A stretch of 64,000 bases of DNA from Rhodospirillaceae bacterium UBA1479. Lineage in GTDB: Bacteria > Pseudomonadota > Alphaproteobacteria > Rhodospirillales > Casp-alpha2. Below are positions 16,616 through 25,077 of this stretch, piece after piece. The DNA is taken from contig DCRZ01000002.1 in assembly GCA_002325375.1 (NCBI GenBank), forward strand, positions 971,089 through 1,035,088, in the 5' to 3' direction. The notes beneath the pieces are model-generated. The model was given only the letters and a program-made list of their open reading frames with translations. It was not told the DNA's origin and made no database searches. Each line of letters opens with the position of its first letter. Positions within the stretch are counted from its first letter, which is position 1. A program made the position numbers and the translations under genes.

Positions 16616-19339
16616 CTAAACCTTACCGTGGCAGTGCTTGAACTTGTTGCCCGACCCGCAGGGGCAGGGGGCGTTGCGCGGCACCTTGCCCCAGGTCGCG
16701 GGGTCGTTGGGGTCGACCTCGGGGGCGGCCTGGCGATTGACCACGGTCATGGTCGCCGAACCCTCGGCTTGTTCGTCCTCGCCGCCCATATATTCGGGGC
16801 TGTCGTGATGGGCCTCGCCCTCGTCACCGGCGCGGGCGGCCAGGTATTCCTCTTCCGAGAAGTCCATGCTGAGTTCCACATGGGCCAGCATCATGGTGGT
16901 GCGCTCGCGCAGGCCGACCAGCATTTCCTCGAACAGGGCGAAGGCTTCCTGCTTGTACTCGTTCAAGGGATCGCGCTGGCCATAGGCACGCAGCCCGATG
17001 CCGTGGCGCAGATGGTCAAGGGTCAGCAGGTGATCCTTCCACAGCTGGTCCAGCAGTTGCAGCAGCACGGCCTTTTCGACCGAGCGGAAGATTTCCGGCC
17101 CTGCGTTGGCGGCCTTGGCGGCGATCTGTCCGTCCACGGCCTGGGCCAGACGGTCGCGGATTTCGGCATCGGCGATGCCTTCTTCCTTGGCCCATTCCTG
17201 AACCGGAAGGTCTAATCCGAACACGCGCAGGACTTCCTCGTGCAGGGTGTCCATGGCCCATTGTTCGGCATAGGCCTTTTCCGGCATGGTCAGGGCAACC
17301 ATGTCGTCGATCACCTGGTGGCGCATGTCGGCGACGTCCTCGGACACGTCCTCGGCCGCCATCAATTCCTTGCGCTGTTCGTAGATGACCTTGCGCTGAT
17401 CGTTCATGACGTCATCGAACTTCAGCAGGTTCTTGCGGATTTCGAAGTTCCGCTCTTCAACCTTCTGCTGCGCCTTTTCCAGGGCCTTGTTGACCCAGGG
17501 GTGGACGATGGCCTCGCCTTCCTGAAGGCCCAGTTTCTGGAGCATGCTGTCGATGCGTTCCGACCCGAAGATGCGCATCAGGTCGTCCTCCAGGGACAGG
17601 AAGAAGGATGAGGCGCCGGGGTCGCCCTGACGGCCGGAACGGCCGCGCAGTTGATTGTCGATGCGCCGGCTTTCGTGGCGTTCCGTGGCGATCACGTAAA
17701 GCCCGCCGGCCTGCTTGACGATCTCGCGGTCGGTCGCGATCTCGTCGGCGATCTTCTTGTAATGGGCTTCGTATTCCGGGGTTCCCGGCTCGGCCTTGAT
17801 CTCGATGAGGGCCCGCATGTCCACGTTGCCGCCCAACTGGATGTCGGTGCCGCGGCCGGCCATGTTGGTGGCGATGGTGACGCCGCCGGGCCGCCCGGCC
17901 TGGGCGATGATCTGGGCTTCCTGGTCGTGGAAGCGGGCGTTCAGCACGTTGTGTTCGATCTTGCGCTTCTTCAGGCGGGCCGACAGTTCCTCGGACTTCT
18001 CGATGGACACGGTGCCGACCAGGACCGGTTGCTTCCTTTTGTGGCAGTCCTCGATCAGGTCGAGGATCGCCTCGAACTTCTCGCTGCCCGTGCGGAACAC
18101 GATGTCGTCCTCGTCCTTGCGGATGCAGGGCACGTTGGTCGGAATCTCGATCACCTCGAGGCCGTAGATCTGATGGAATTCGCCGGCTTCGGTCATCGCC
18201 GTGCCGGTCATGCCGGCCAGCTTCGGATACAGGCGGAAATAGTTCTGGAAGGTGATCGAGGCCAGGGTCTGGTTCTCGTTCTGGATCTCCACGCCTTCCT
18301 TGGCTTCCAAGGCCTGGTGCAGGCCTTCGGAATAGCGCCGGCCCTCCATCATGCGGCCGGTGAATTCGTCGATGATGACGACCTTGCCGTCCTTGACGAT
18401 GTAATCCGTGTCGCGCTGGAACAGGATATGCGCGCGCAGCGCCGAATTGGCGTGATGGACCAGGGCGATGTTGTTGATGTCGTAGAGCGAGCCTTCGTCG
18501 AGCAGGCCCTGCTCGCGCATCATCGCTTCAAGCTTTTCCATGCCGGCTTCGGTGAAGGTGACGGAGCGCGCCTTTTCGTCCTTTTCGAAGTCATCGGGGG
18601 TGACGTTCTTCAGCAGCTTGTCGACGGAGACGTAGAGGTCCGAATTGTCCTCGGTCGCGCCCGAGATGATCAGCGGCGTGCGCGCCTCGTCGATCAGGAT
18701 GCTGTCGACTTCGTCGACGATGGCGTAGTTGAAGGGCCGCTGAACCATGTCGTCGAGCGAGAACTTCATGTTGTCGCGCAGATAATCGAAGCCCAGTTCG
18801 TTGTTGGTCGCATAAGTGATGTCGCAGCCGTAGGCGGCGCGCCGTTCGTCGTCGTCCAACCCGTGCTTGATGACGCCGACGGTGAGCCCCAGGAAATCGT
18901 AGACCGGCCGCATCCAGTCCGCATCGCGTGACGCCAGGTAATCGTTGACCGTGACGACATGGACGCCTTCGCCGGACAGGGCGTTGAGGTAGACCGCCAG
19001 GGTCGAGACCAGGGTCTTGCCCTCACCGGTCTTCATTTCCGCGATCTGGCCCCGGTGCAGAACAATGCCGCCCAGCATCTGTACGTCGAAATGGCGCAGG
19101 CCGAGGGTGCGTTTGGAGGCTTCGCGCACGGTGGCGAAGGCTTCGACCATGATGTCGTCGACGCTTTCCCCCGCCTCGAGGCGCTGTCGGAAGGTGGCGG
19201 TGCGGGCCTTGAGCGCGTCGTCGGACAGCTTCTCGAGTTCAGGTTCAAGGCCGTTGATGGCATCGACGTCCTTTTGCAGGCCGTTCAGGTACCGGTCATT
19301 GGCGGAACCGAACAGGCTCTTGGCGATGGCGCTGAACAT
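16616..19339 (-). CDS. secA: Preprotein translocase ATPase SecA
   Basis: 907 aa from the ATG at 19339 (MFSAIAKSLFGSANDRYLNG). A longer upstream frame is unlikely to be used. Walker A (MKTGEGKT), the Walker B region DEVDSILIDEARTPL, and the helicase motifs TNMAGRGTDIQLGG and QLRGRSGRQGDPG are present. The C-terminal SEC-C zinc motif CPCGSGNKFKHCH, which binds SecB and zinc, is intact. It drives protein export through SecYEG. Confidence 0.98.
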   Translation of the reverse strand: MFSAIAKSLFGSANDRYLNGLQKDVDAINGLEPELEKLSDDALKARTATFRQRLEAGESVDDIMVEAFATVREASKRTLGLRHFDVQMLGGIVLHRGQIAEMKTGEGKTLVSTLAVYLNALSGEGVHVVTVNDYLASRDADWMRPVYDFLGLTVGVIKHGLDDDERRAAYGCDITYATNNELGFDYLRDNMKFSLDDMVQRPFNYAIVDEVDSILIDEARTPLIISGATEDNSDLYVSVDKLLKNVTPDDFEKDEKARSVTFTEAGMEKLEAMMREQGLLDEGSLYDINNIALVHHANSALRAHILFQRDTDYIVKDGKVVIIDEFTGRMMEGRRYSEGLHQALEAKEGVEIQNENQTLASITFQNYFRLYPKLAGMTGTAMTEAGEFHQIYGLEVIEIPTNVPCIRKDEDDIVFRTGSEKFEAILDLIEDCHKRKQPVLVGTVSIEKSEELSARLKKRKIEHNVLNARFHDQEAQIIAQAGRPGGVTIATNMAGRGTDIQLGGNVDMRALIEIKAEPGTPEYEAHYKKIADEIATDREIVKQAGGLYVIATERHESRRIDNQLRGRSGRQGDPGASSFFLSLEDDLMRIFGSERIDSMLQKLGLQEGEAIVHPWVNKALEKAQQKVEERNFEIRKNLLKFDDVMNDQRKVIYEQRKELMAAEDVSEDVADMRHQVIDDMVALTMPEKAYAEQWAMDTLHEEVLRVFGLDLPVQEWAKEEGIADAEIRDRLAQAVDGQIAAKAANAGPEIFRSVEKAVLLQLLDQLWKDHLLTLDHLRHGIGLRAYGQRDPLNEYKQEAFALFEEMLVGLRERTTMMLAHVELSMDFSEEEYLAARAGDEGEAHHDSPEYMGGEDEQAEGSATMTVVNRQAAPEVDPNDPATWGKVPRNAPCPCGSGNKFKHCHGKV

Positions 19340-19584
19340 TCGGGGGTCGTCCTTGAATGGGTAAATGAATATGACAAGTATGAAGCGATTGTGGCGGTTC
19401 CTGGGCGGAATCGCTGGGGAAGAGATAGAGGGGCTCCCCGGTCCTGTCAATGCGGGCCGCCCCATGAGGTTCTTGAAATTACCCTCACATTCAAATGATT
19501 GTCACGGCGACCGGTCGGCGGGTAGGGTGGGGCCCAATTCAGCGGCCGAAGGTTCGGCCGTCTTTCAACGAAAAGGATCTGTTT

Positions 19585-20427
19585 ATGACGTTTCAAATCG
19601 CCCTGCGCGCAGGTGGTGTCGCGGTCTTGATGGGTCTGGCGCCCCTAAGCCTTGCCGCGGCGCCGGTTCTGGCCGCCGACGACCCGGTGGCCGCCACGGT
19701 GGACGGCACCAAAATCATGCGCTCCGAGGTCACCGAGGCCTACAGCCGCCTGCCGGCCGAATACCAGCAGGTGCCGCTTGAGCAGATCTACCCGGCGTTG
19801 CTGAACAGTCTGATCGACACCAAACTGGCGGCCATCAAGGCGCGCAAGGAAAAGATCCATGAAACGGCCGAGTTCAAGGAGGAACTGGCGGCGTTCACCG
19901 AACGGCTGCTGGGCTCGACCCTGATTCAGCGGGCGGTCGATGCCAAGGTCACGGACCAGGCCGTCGCCGCGCGTTATGCCGAAGTGACCAAGGACATGGG
20001 CGGCCAGGTCGAAGTCCATGCCCGCCATATCCTTATGAAAACCGAGGACGAGGCCAAGGCGGTGATCAAGGACCTGGCCGGCGGCGCCGATTTCGCCGAT
20101 ACGGCGAAGAAGAAGTCGACCGGCCCTTCCGGCCCCAACGGCGGCGACCTGGGCTACTTCGGCAAGGGCCAGATGGTGCCCGAGTTCGAAAAGGCGGCCT
20201 TCGCCCTTGATAAGGGAGCCATGACCCAGACCCCGGTGAAGACTCAGTTCGGCTGGCATGTCATCAAGGTCGAGGACAAGCGTTCACAGCCGGCCCCCTC
20301 GCTTGAGGAAATGGAACCGCAGATTCGCGACAGCCTGACCCGCGAGATCGGCGCCGAGGTGACCAAGGGCCTGCGCGAGACGGCGAAAATCGAACGCTTC
20401 AATTTGGACGGCACTCCGGCTAAGTAG
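19585..20427 (+). CDS. Periplasmic peptidyl-prolyl isomerase, parvulin type
   Basis: 280 aa from the ATG at 19585, preceded by AAGGAT. A signal peptide ends near AAAPVLAAD. A SurA-like helical region (about residues 30-140) is followed by a rotamase domain (VHARHILMKTEDEA, NGGDLGYFGKGQMVPEFEKA, TQFGWHVIKV). It assists folding of exported proteins, which suits its position divergent from secA. PpiC and PrsA names are used for such proteins; a specific symbol is not justified. Confidence 0.9.
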   Translation: MTFQIALRAGGVAVLMGLAPLSLAAAPVLAADDPVAATVDGTKIMRSEVTEAYSRLPAEYQQVPLEQIYPALLNSLIDTKLAAIKARKEKIHETAEFKEELAAFTERLLGSTLIQRAVDAKVTDQAVAARYAEVTKDMGGQVEVHARHILMKTEDEAKAVIKDLAGGADFADTAKKKSTGPSGPNGGDLGYFGKGQMVPEFEKAAFALDKGAMTQTPVKTQFGWHVIKVEDKRSQPAPSLEEMEPQIRDSLTREIGAEVTKGLRETAKIERFNLDGTPAK

Positions 20428-20439
20428 GAGGCGATTCAA

Positions 20440-20463
20440 GGCCTTCCCCGACCAGGGAAGGCC
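20440..20463 (+). terminator. Stem-loop between parvulin gene and argJ
   Basis: A perfect 9-bp stem, GGCCTTCCC/GGGAAGGCC, with a 6-base loop, 13 bases after the stop codon. Only CTTCC follows, so termination may be partial. It could also mark the 5' leader of argJ. Confidence 0.6.
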
Positions 20464-20494
20464 CTTCCAACTCCTTGCAGACGCGAGTTCGACC

Positions 20495-21739
20495 ATGGCC
20501 AAGACCAAGCCCAAAGTCTCCCCCCTGGCGCCCGAAGCCTTCCCGACCATTCCGCCGATCGACGGTGTGCGGGTGGCCACCCGTGCCTGCGGCGTGCGTT
20601 ACAAGGGGCGGACGGACGTCCTGCTGGTCGAACTGGCCGACGAGACCCAGGCGGCGGGGGTGTTCACCAAATCGCTGACCGCGTCGGCCCCCGTCGATTG
20701 GTGCCGCAAGTCCCTTCCGGGCGGCATCGCCAACGGATTGGTCGTCAATTCCGGCAATGCCAACGCCTTCACCGGGCGGCTGGGCGAGGACGCGGTGGAA
20801 CAGGTGGTCGAGGCCGTGGCCGACCGTCTGGCCTGCCGGCCGTCCAGGGTGTTCGCGGCGTCCACGGGCGTGATCGGCGAGCCGCTCAACTTCAAGTCCA
20901 TCACCGACAACCTGGACGCCCTGGCGGCCGATCTGGCCCCCGGCAAATGGGACGAGGCCGCCAAGGCCATCATGACCACCGATACCTTCCCCAAGGGGGC
21001 GGTCAAGGAAGCCCAGATCAACGGCACCAAGGTCACCATCGCCGGCATCGCCAAGGGATCGGGCATGATCGCGCCGGACATGGCGACCATGCTGGCCTAT
21101 GTGTTCACGGACGCGAAAATTCCGGCCCCCGTGCTGCAGGGCATCCTGGCCCCGATCTGCGAACGCACGTTCAATTCCATTACCGTGGACAGCGATACCT
21201 CGACCAGTGATTCCCTGATGCTGTTCGCCACCGGGGCGGCGGGCAACGCCGACCGGTTCTCGGGCCCCGACGATGCCGCGCTCAAGGATTTCCGGACCAA
21301 GGCGGAAGCGGTCATGCGCGACCTTGCCCATCAGATCGTGCGCGACGGTGAGGGGGCGTCAAAGTTCATCGAAATCACGGTCACCGGCGCCGACAGCGAC
21401 GCCGCGGCCAAGCGCATCGGCCTGTCGATCGCCAATTCTCCCCTGGTCAAGACGGCGATCGCCGGCGAAGACGCCAACTGGGGCCGCATCGTCATGGCCG
21501 TGGGCAAGGCGGGTGAGAAAGCCGAACGCGACCGCCTGAACATCGCCATCGGCGGCATCACCATCGCCAGTAATGGATTGGCCGTGGACGGCTATGACGA
21601 AGCGCCGGTGACGGCCCATATGCAAAGCCCGGAAATCAACATCGCCGTCGACGTTGGCGTGGGCAACGGGCGGGCCACCGTGTGGACCTGCGACCTGACC
21701 CACGGCTACATCGACATCAATGCCGACTACCGTTCCTGA
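20495..21739 (+). CDS. argJ: Bifunctional ornithine acetyltransferase / N-acetylglutamate synthase
   Basis: 414 aa. It transfers acetyl from N-acetylornithine to glutamate in arginine synthesis and may also use acetyl-CoA. The self-cleavage site is visible in KGSGMIAPDMATML, where the Thr becomes the N-terminal nucleophile of the beta chain. Other family segments include GVFTKS, NSGNANAFTG and ANWGRIVMAVGK. It is followed after two bases by a mutT-type gene, so they are probably co-transcribed. Confidence 0.96.
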   Translation: MAKTKPKVSPLAPEAFPTIPPIDGVRVATRACGVRYKGRTDVLLVELADETQAAGVFTKSLTASAPVDWCRKSLPGGIANGLVVNSGNANAFTGRLGEDAVEQVVEAVADRLACRPSRVFAASTGVIGEPLNFKSITDNLDALAADLAPGKWDEAAKAIMTTDTFPKGAVKEAQINGTKVTIAGIAKGSGMIAPDMATMLAYVFTDAKIPAPVLQGILAPICERTFNSITVDSDTSTSDSLMLFATGAAGNADRFSGPDDAALKDFRTKAEAVMRDLAHQIVRDGEGASKFIEITVTGADSDAAAKRIGLSIANSPLVKTAIAGEDANWGRIVMAVGKAGEKAERDRLNIAIGGITIASNGLAVDGYDEAPVTAHMQSPEINIAVDVGVGNGRATVWTCDLTHGYIDINADYRS

Positions 21740-21741
21740 TC

Positions 21742-22206
21742 ATGTCTGACGGCTTGCCCGAAGGCGGCTGCTGGGATGCGGAATTCCGCAAATCACAGGG
21801 CGATGTGCGCACCGTCATCGTGGTCGCCGCCGTGCTGGTCGATATCGACGGGCGGGTGCTGGTCGCGCAACGGCCCGCGGGCAAGGCCATGGCCGGCCTG
21901 TGGGAATTTCCCGGCGGAAAGCTGGAAGCCGGGGAGCTGCCGGAAACGGCCTTGGTTCGCGAACTGAAGGAAGAACTGGGCATCGACCTGACGGAAAGCT
22001 GCCTGGCGCCGCTGACCTTCGCCAGTCACCTTTATGAAGATTTCCACCTGTTGATGCCGGTCTATGTCGCGCGGCAGTGGAAGGGCGAACCCCGGGGGCT
22101 CGACGGTCAGGCCCTCAAATGGGTGCAGCCGGTGAAACTGCGCGACCTCGCCATGCCGCCGGCGGACGAACCCCTGATTGCCCTGATCCGCGATTTCCTG
22201 GGTTAG
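21742..22206 (+). CDS. mutT: 8-oxo-dGTP diphosphatase (Nudix, MutT type)
   Basis: 154 aa from the ATG at 21742, two bases after the argJ stop. The Nudix box spans GGKLEAGELPETALVREL and continues KEELGI, matching GX5EX7REUXEEXGU. The surrounding VLVDIDGRVLVAQRPAGKAMAGLWEFPGG is typical of MutT. It removes oxidised nucleotides to prevent mutation. Its end overlaps the convergent CPBP gene by four bases. Confidence 0.92.
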   Translation: MSDGLPEGGCWDAEFRKSQGDVRTVIVVAAVLVDIDGRVLVAQRPAGKAMAGLWEFPGGKLEAGELPETALVRELKEELGIDLTESCLAPLTFASHLYEDFHLLMPVYVARQWKGEPRGLDGQALKWVQPVKLRDLAMPPADEPLIALIRDFLG

Positions 22207-22823
22207 CTGAAATACCAGAGGTCCACCACGAAATGGACCAGGATGACCAGCGCCAGGCTGCGGCTTTGCCGGTAGAGCGCCATCAGCAGAACGCCCCAGA
22301 CGATGGCGATGGCCGTATCGGCCAGCCCCTGGGGCAGGTGCAGCAGGCCGAACACCAGGGATGACCCGACGTACAACCCGGTGACGCCGCCGCCCCGGGC
22401 ATTCCACCAATCCGCCCACAGGCGGCGGAACACCAATTCCTCCGACACCGCCACCAGGACCAGGCCGAAGGTCAGGTCGACGGCCTGCCAGACCTCGTTT
22501 TCCAGGGGCGGGAAGGAAACTTCGGGGAACAGGGCCGTATCGAAGGCCGCGCGCTGGGCCAGGCCGCCGGTCCAGGTATCGGCCGCGATGATGGCGGCGG
22601 CCCCGGCGATGGCCCAAAGCCAGACCGGATCGGTGATCGGGGGCAGGGGGCGGCGAAAACTGTCCGTCAACGCGGCCCAGCCGAGCACGATGATCAGCGC
22701 GCGTTGGGCGTAGTCGATCAGGTAGACGTCCGTATCGGCCGCGGCGAACTTGATCCAACCAGCGTAGAACAGGACGAGAAGAAGGGCGAGCCGGAACCCC
22801 GGACGGGCCGTCACGGCGCTCAC
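22203..22823 (-). CDS. CPBP family intramembrane metalloprotease-like protein
   Basis: 206 aa with about six hydrophobic segments. The CPBP (CAAX protease/bacteriocin-processing) motifs are present: SEELVFRRL (EExxxR), SLVFGLLHLPQG (FxxxH) and ILVHFVVDLW (HxxxD/N). The start is GTG at 22823, which overlaps the stop of the upstream regulator gene as GTGA, so the two are coupled. Bacterial members act in protein processing or bacteriocin immunity; the role here is unknown. Confidence 0.88.
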   Translation of the reverse strand: MSAVTARPGFRLALLLVLFYAGWIKFAAADTDVYLIDYAQRALIIVLGWAALTDSFRRPLPPITDPVWLWAIAGAAAIIAADTWTGGLAQRAAFDTALFPEVSFPPLENEVWQAVDLTFGLVLVAVSEELVFRRLWADWWNARGGGVTGLYVGSSLVFGLLHLPQGLADTAIAIVWGVLLMALYRQSRSLALVILVHFVVDLWYFS

Positions 22824-23212
22824 CGCATGCCGTCGATCAGCTTGCAGGTCTTGAACATCTCGGTGATCGAGCAGTCATAGAACGCGTCCATGCGGCTGCG
22901 CAGATCCGCCGACAAGGTCAGCAGTTTGGAGCGCGCGTCCTTGGGATTGTCCTGTTCGAGCAGAAGGCCCTTCTTCAGGGCGACGTCCAGGTATTTGCCC
23001 GCCGTATGGGCGCTTTTGATGCTGGTCATGAACTTGAGCGCATCCGTCTTGCGCACGGGCGTGCGGGCGCGCCACATGTTGTTGAACAGGTCCCAATAGG
23101 CGGCGTCGTAGAAATCCGTGTCGCCTTCGAACACCTCGACCCATTCGCGGCCAACGGCATCGTTGAGCTCCATATAGGCGCGATGCTGATCGTTGCTGAA
23201 AGACAGCGTCAT
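22820..23212 (-). CDS. Small MarR-like winged-helix regulator
   Basis: 130 aa from the ATG at 23212. It is helical, with a likely recognition helix near SAHTAGKYLDVALKKGLLL and a wing rich in charged residues (EQDNPKDARSKLLTLS), followed by a MarR-like C-terminal helix (SADLRSRMDAFYD). It resembles the other small regulator at 27.2-27.6 kb in layout. It is coupled to the CPBP gene and divergent from the lipoprotein gene, whose promoter carries an inverted repeat, so control of that region is likely (inference). Confidence 0.65.
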   Translation of the reverse strand: MTLSFSNDQHRAYMELNDAVGREWVEVFEGDTDFYDAAYWDLFNNMWRARTPVRKTDALKFMTSIKSAHTAGKYLDVALKKGLLLEQDNPKDARSKLLTLSADLRSRMDAFYDCSITEMFKTCKLIDGMR

Positions 23213-23303
23213 TGCTTGTTTTCCCCATAACCTTTTTGCGGTGCCCAGGTTCCCCCCATGGACGGCCGCATCCCCGCGTTTCTTATATCGCAATGGAAAC
23301 TAG

Positions 23304-23342
23304 ATGCAAAAATGAAATTAGTTATTGACATCAATTTTGCAT
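23304..23342. promoter_or_regulatory. Inverted repeat around the lipoprotein promoter -35, candidate operator
   Basis: ATGCAAAA (23304-23311) and TTTTGCAT (23335-23342) form a perfect 8-bp inverted repeat with a 23-bp spacer that encloses the TTGACA element. It sits between the MarR-like gene and the divergent lipoprotein gene. A dimer or tetramer of the regulator could bind here; the regulator has not been shown to do so. Confidence 0.5.
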
Positions 23343-23353
23343 GTAATTATACA
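23325..23353 (+). promoter_or_regulatory. Sigma-70-type promoter of the 17-kDa antigen gene
   Basis: A consensus -35 TTGACA (23325-23330) and a TATACA -10 (23348-23353) with a 17-bp spacer, in an AT-rich stretch about 70 bases before the ATG. It is one of the clearest promoters in the window. Confidence 0.7.
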
Positions 23354-23420
23354 TATGATGTTTCATCAATCCGCCAACGGGGGACATACCGGTTCCGGCG
23401 GACCATTGAAGGAGGACGTT

Positions 23421-23978
23421 ATGAACACGACCAAGATGCAGACGACTGAACAGGCCGGCCCCACGGGCCGCCATCGGACGGTCCGGCGTGCGGCCCGCGG
23501 GCCCGTGTTCGCCGCCGTCGCCGCCCTGATGGGCGTGGTGATGCTGGGCGGTTGCGTGACCGACGGCAGCACCGGCATGAAGCAGGGCGCGGGCACGTTG
23601 CTCGGCGCCGGGCTGGGCGGCCTGGTCGGCTCGAAGATCGGCGGCGGCCGCGGCCAGTTGGCGGCGGTCGCGGCGGGCGCACTCCTGGGCGGCTTCATGG
23701 GTAACGAGGTCGGGGCCTCCCTCGACCGCGCCGACCAGATGTACCAGCAGCGCGCCCAGAACACGGCCCTGCACACCGCCGACTGGCAGCCCGTCGCCTG
23801 GTCCAACCCGGACAGCGGCAATTCCGGCACCATCACGCCGGTCCGCACCATGCAGAACGCCAACACCGGCGAGGTCTGCCGCGAATACCAGACCTCGGTG
23901 ACCATCGGCGGCCGGGTCGAACAAGGCTACGGCACCGCCTGCCGCACCGCCGACGGCGCCTGGCGCATTTCCAGCTAG
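23421..23978 (+). CDS. Glycine-zipper outer-membrane lipoprotein (17 kDa surface antigen family)
   Basis: 185 aa from the ATG at 23421 with ribosome site GGAGG. A lipoprotein signal ends at VVMLGGC, the Cys being the lipid site. A glycine-zipper segment (GAGTLLGAGLGGLVGSKIGG, then AAVAAGALLGGFMGNEVG) is followed by the C-terminal domain with VCREYQTSVTIGG and YGTACRTADGAWRI, as in Rickettsia 17-kDa antigen homologues. It probably sits in the outer membrane. A strong terminator follows. It is likely controlled by the divergent MarR-like protein. Confidence 0.88.
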   Translation: MNTTKMQTTEQAGPTGRHRTVRRAARGPVFAAVAALMGVVMLGGCVTDGSTGMKQGAGTLLGAGLGGLVGSKIGGGRGQLAAVAAGALLGGFMGNEVGASLDRADQMYQQRAQNTALHTADWQPVAWSNPDSGNSGTITPVRTMQNANTGEVCREYQTSVTIGGRVEQGYGTACRTADGAWRISS

Positions 23979-24035
23979 TCAAAATCCCCCCGACAGGGAC
24001 GGTTCGACCTCCTTCCCTGTCCCTGTCCAAGCCCT

Positions 24036-24070
24036 GACCGTCCCGCATCCGTGCGGGGCGGTCTTGCTTT
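24036..24070 (+). terminator. Rho-independent terminator after the 17-kDa antigen gene
   Basis: A 12-bp stem, GACCGTCCCGCA (24036-24047) with TGCGGGGCGGTC (24052-24063), one G-T pair, followed by TTGCTTT. An 8-bp hairpin (GACAGGGA 23992-23999 with TCCCTGTC 24014-24021) precedes it. Confidence 0.8.
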
Positions 24071-24129
24071 GGGACGTTGCCTTGGGCCCACTGTTCGGGC
24101 TAGCTACATGCCGCCGCGCCGGAGGACAC

Positions 24130-24885
24130 ATGAGCGAACCCAAGACCGTCACCGCCTGCCTGATCATCATCGGCAACGAGATTTTGTCGGGCCGCACCCG
24201 CGACGCCAACCTGCAGTTCCTGGGTGAAAACCTGAACGCGCTGGGCATCCGCCTGATGGAAGGCCGCGTCATCCCCGATGTCGAGGCCACCATCATCGCC
24301 AACGTGAACGAGGCCCGCGCCCGTTTCGACTACGTGTTCACCACCGGCGGCATCGGGCCGACCCATGACGACATTACCTCCGCCTGCATCGCCAAGGCCT
24401 TCGGCCGCAAGCTGATCCGCCATCCCGATGCGGAGAAACTGCTGCTCGCCCATTACAAGCCCGAGGACGTGACCGAGGCCCGCATGAAGATGGCCGACGT
24501 GCCGGAAGACTCCATTCTTCTGGACAATCCGGTCAGCCGTGCCCCCGGGTTTCAGGTCGACAACGTGTTCGTGCTGCCGGGCGTGCCCCGGATCATGCAG
24601 GCCATGTTCGACCTGTTCAAACACCGGCTCACGGGCGGGGCGGAAATGCTGTCCAAATCCATTGCCTCCTACACGCCCGAGGGCAAGATCGCGGCCCGCC
24701 TGACGGCCTTGCAGGACGAACATCCGGCGTTGGAAATCGGCAGCTATCCGTTTTCCCGCGACGGCAAGCATGGCTCGACCATCGTCATCCGCGGCACGGA
24801 TGCGGCCGACATCGCCGATGCCGCGGAAAAGCTCCGCGCCATCATGCGCGACCTCGGCAACGAGCCCCAGGAAGTGGACCTCTAG
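24130..24885 (+). CDS. Molybdopterin-binding (CinA N-terminal domain) protein
   Basis: 251 aa from the ATG at 24130, with GGAGG four bases upstream. The MoaB/MogA-like fold is shown by LIIIGNEILSGRTRDAN and FTTGGIGPTHDDITS. It corresponds to the N-terminal part of CinA, without the C-terminal nicotinamide-nucleotide amidase domain. Stand-alone proteins of this type are widespread; their substrate is unclear, with ADP-ribose pyrophosphatase activity reported for the COG1058 domain. It ends convergent to bluB. Confidence 0.87.
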   Translation: MSEPKTVTACLIIIGNEILSGRTRDANLQFLGENLNALGIRLMEGRVIPDVEATIIANVNEARARFDYVFTTGGIGPTHDDITSACIAKAFGRKLIRHPDAEKLLLAHYKPEDVTEARMKMADVPEDSILLDNPVSRAPGFQVDNVFVLPGVPRIMQAMFDLFKHRLTGGAEMLSKSIASYTPEGKIAARLTALQDEHPALEIGSYPFSRDGKHGSTIVIRGTDAADIADAAEKLRAIMRDLGNEPQEVDL

Positions 24886-24931
24886 CCGGCCGCCGCCCCG
24901 CGTTCCCGATGCGGGAAGGGAACCACTGAGG

Positions 24932-25061
24932 CGGTGAGGCGGTGAGAAGGTAGAAAGCGAAAATCTATGGCGTTTCCACCTGCGCGGGCATGACGGAACA
25001 GACGGCAGCAATCAGTCGCCCCCACAAGGCGGGGGCAAGAGGTCTTCTCACCGCCTCACCG
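24932..25061. repeat. 18-bp inverted repeat in the cinA-like/bluB convergent gap
   Basis: CGGTGAGGCGGTGAGAAG (24932-24949) is repeated exactly in inverted orientation at 25044-25061, with 94 bases between. The arms contain a doubled GGCGGTGA unit. An inner hairpin of GCCCCC and GGGGGC lies in the loop. It fills almost all of the 192-bp gap between two converging genes. It could be a bidirectional terminator or a small mobile repeat (MITE or REP-like). Confidence 0.7.
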
Positions 25062-25077
25062 TCTCTGTGGTTCAACC

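Noticed and set aside
17651..18931. 426-residue open frame on the plus strand over secA
   Set aside because: Antisense shadow of secA, whose motifs are complete.
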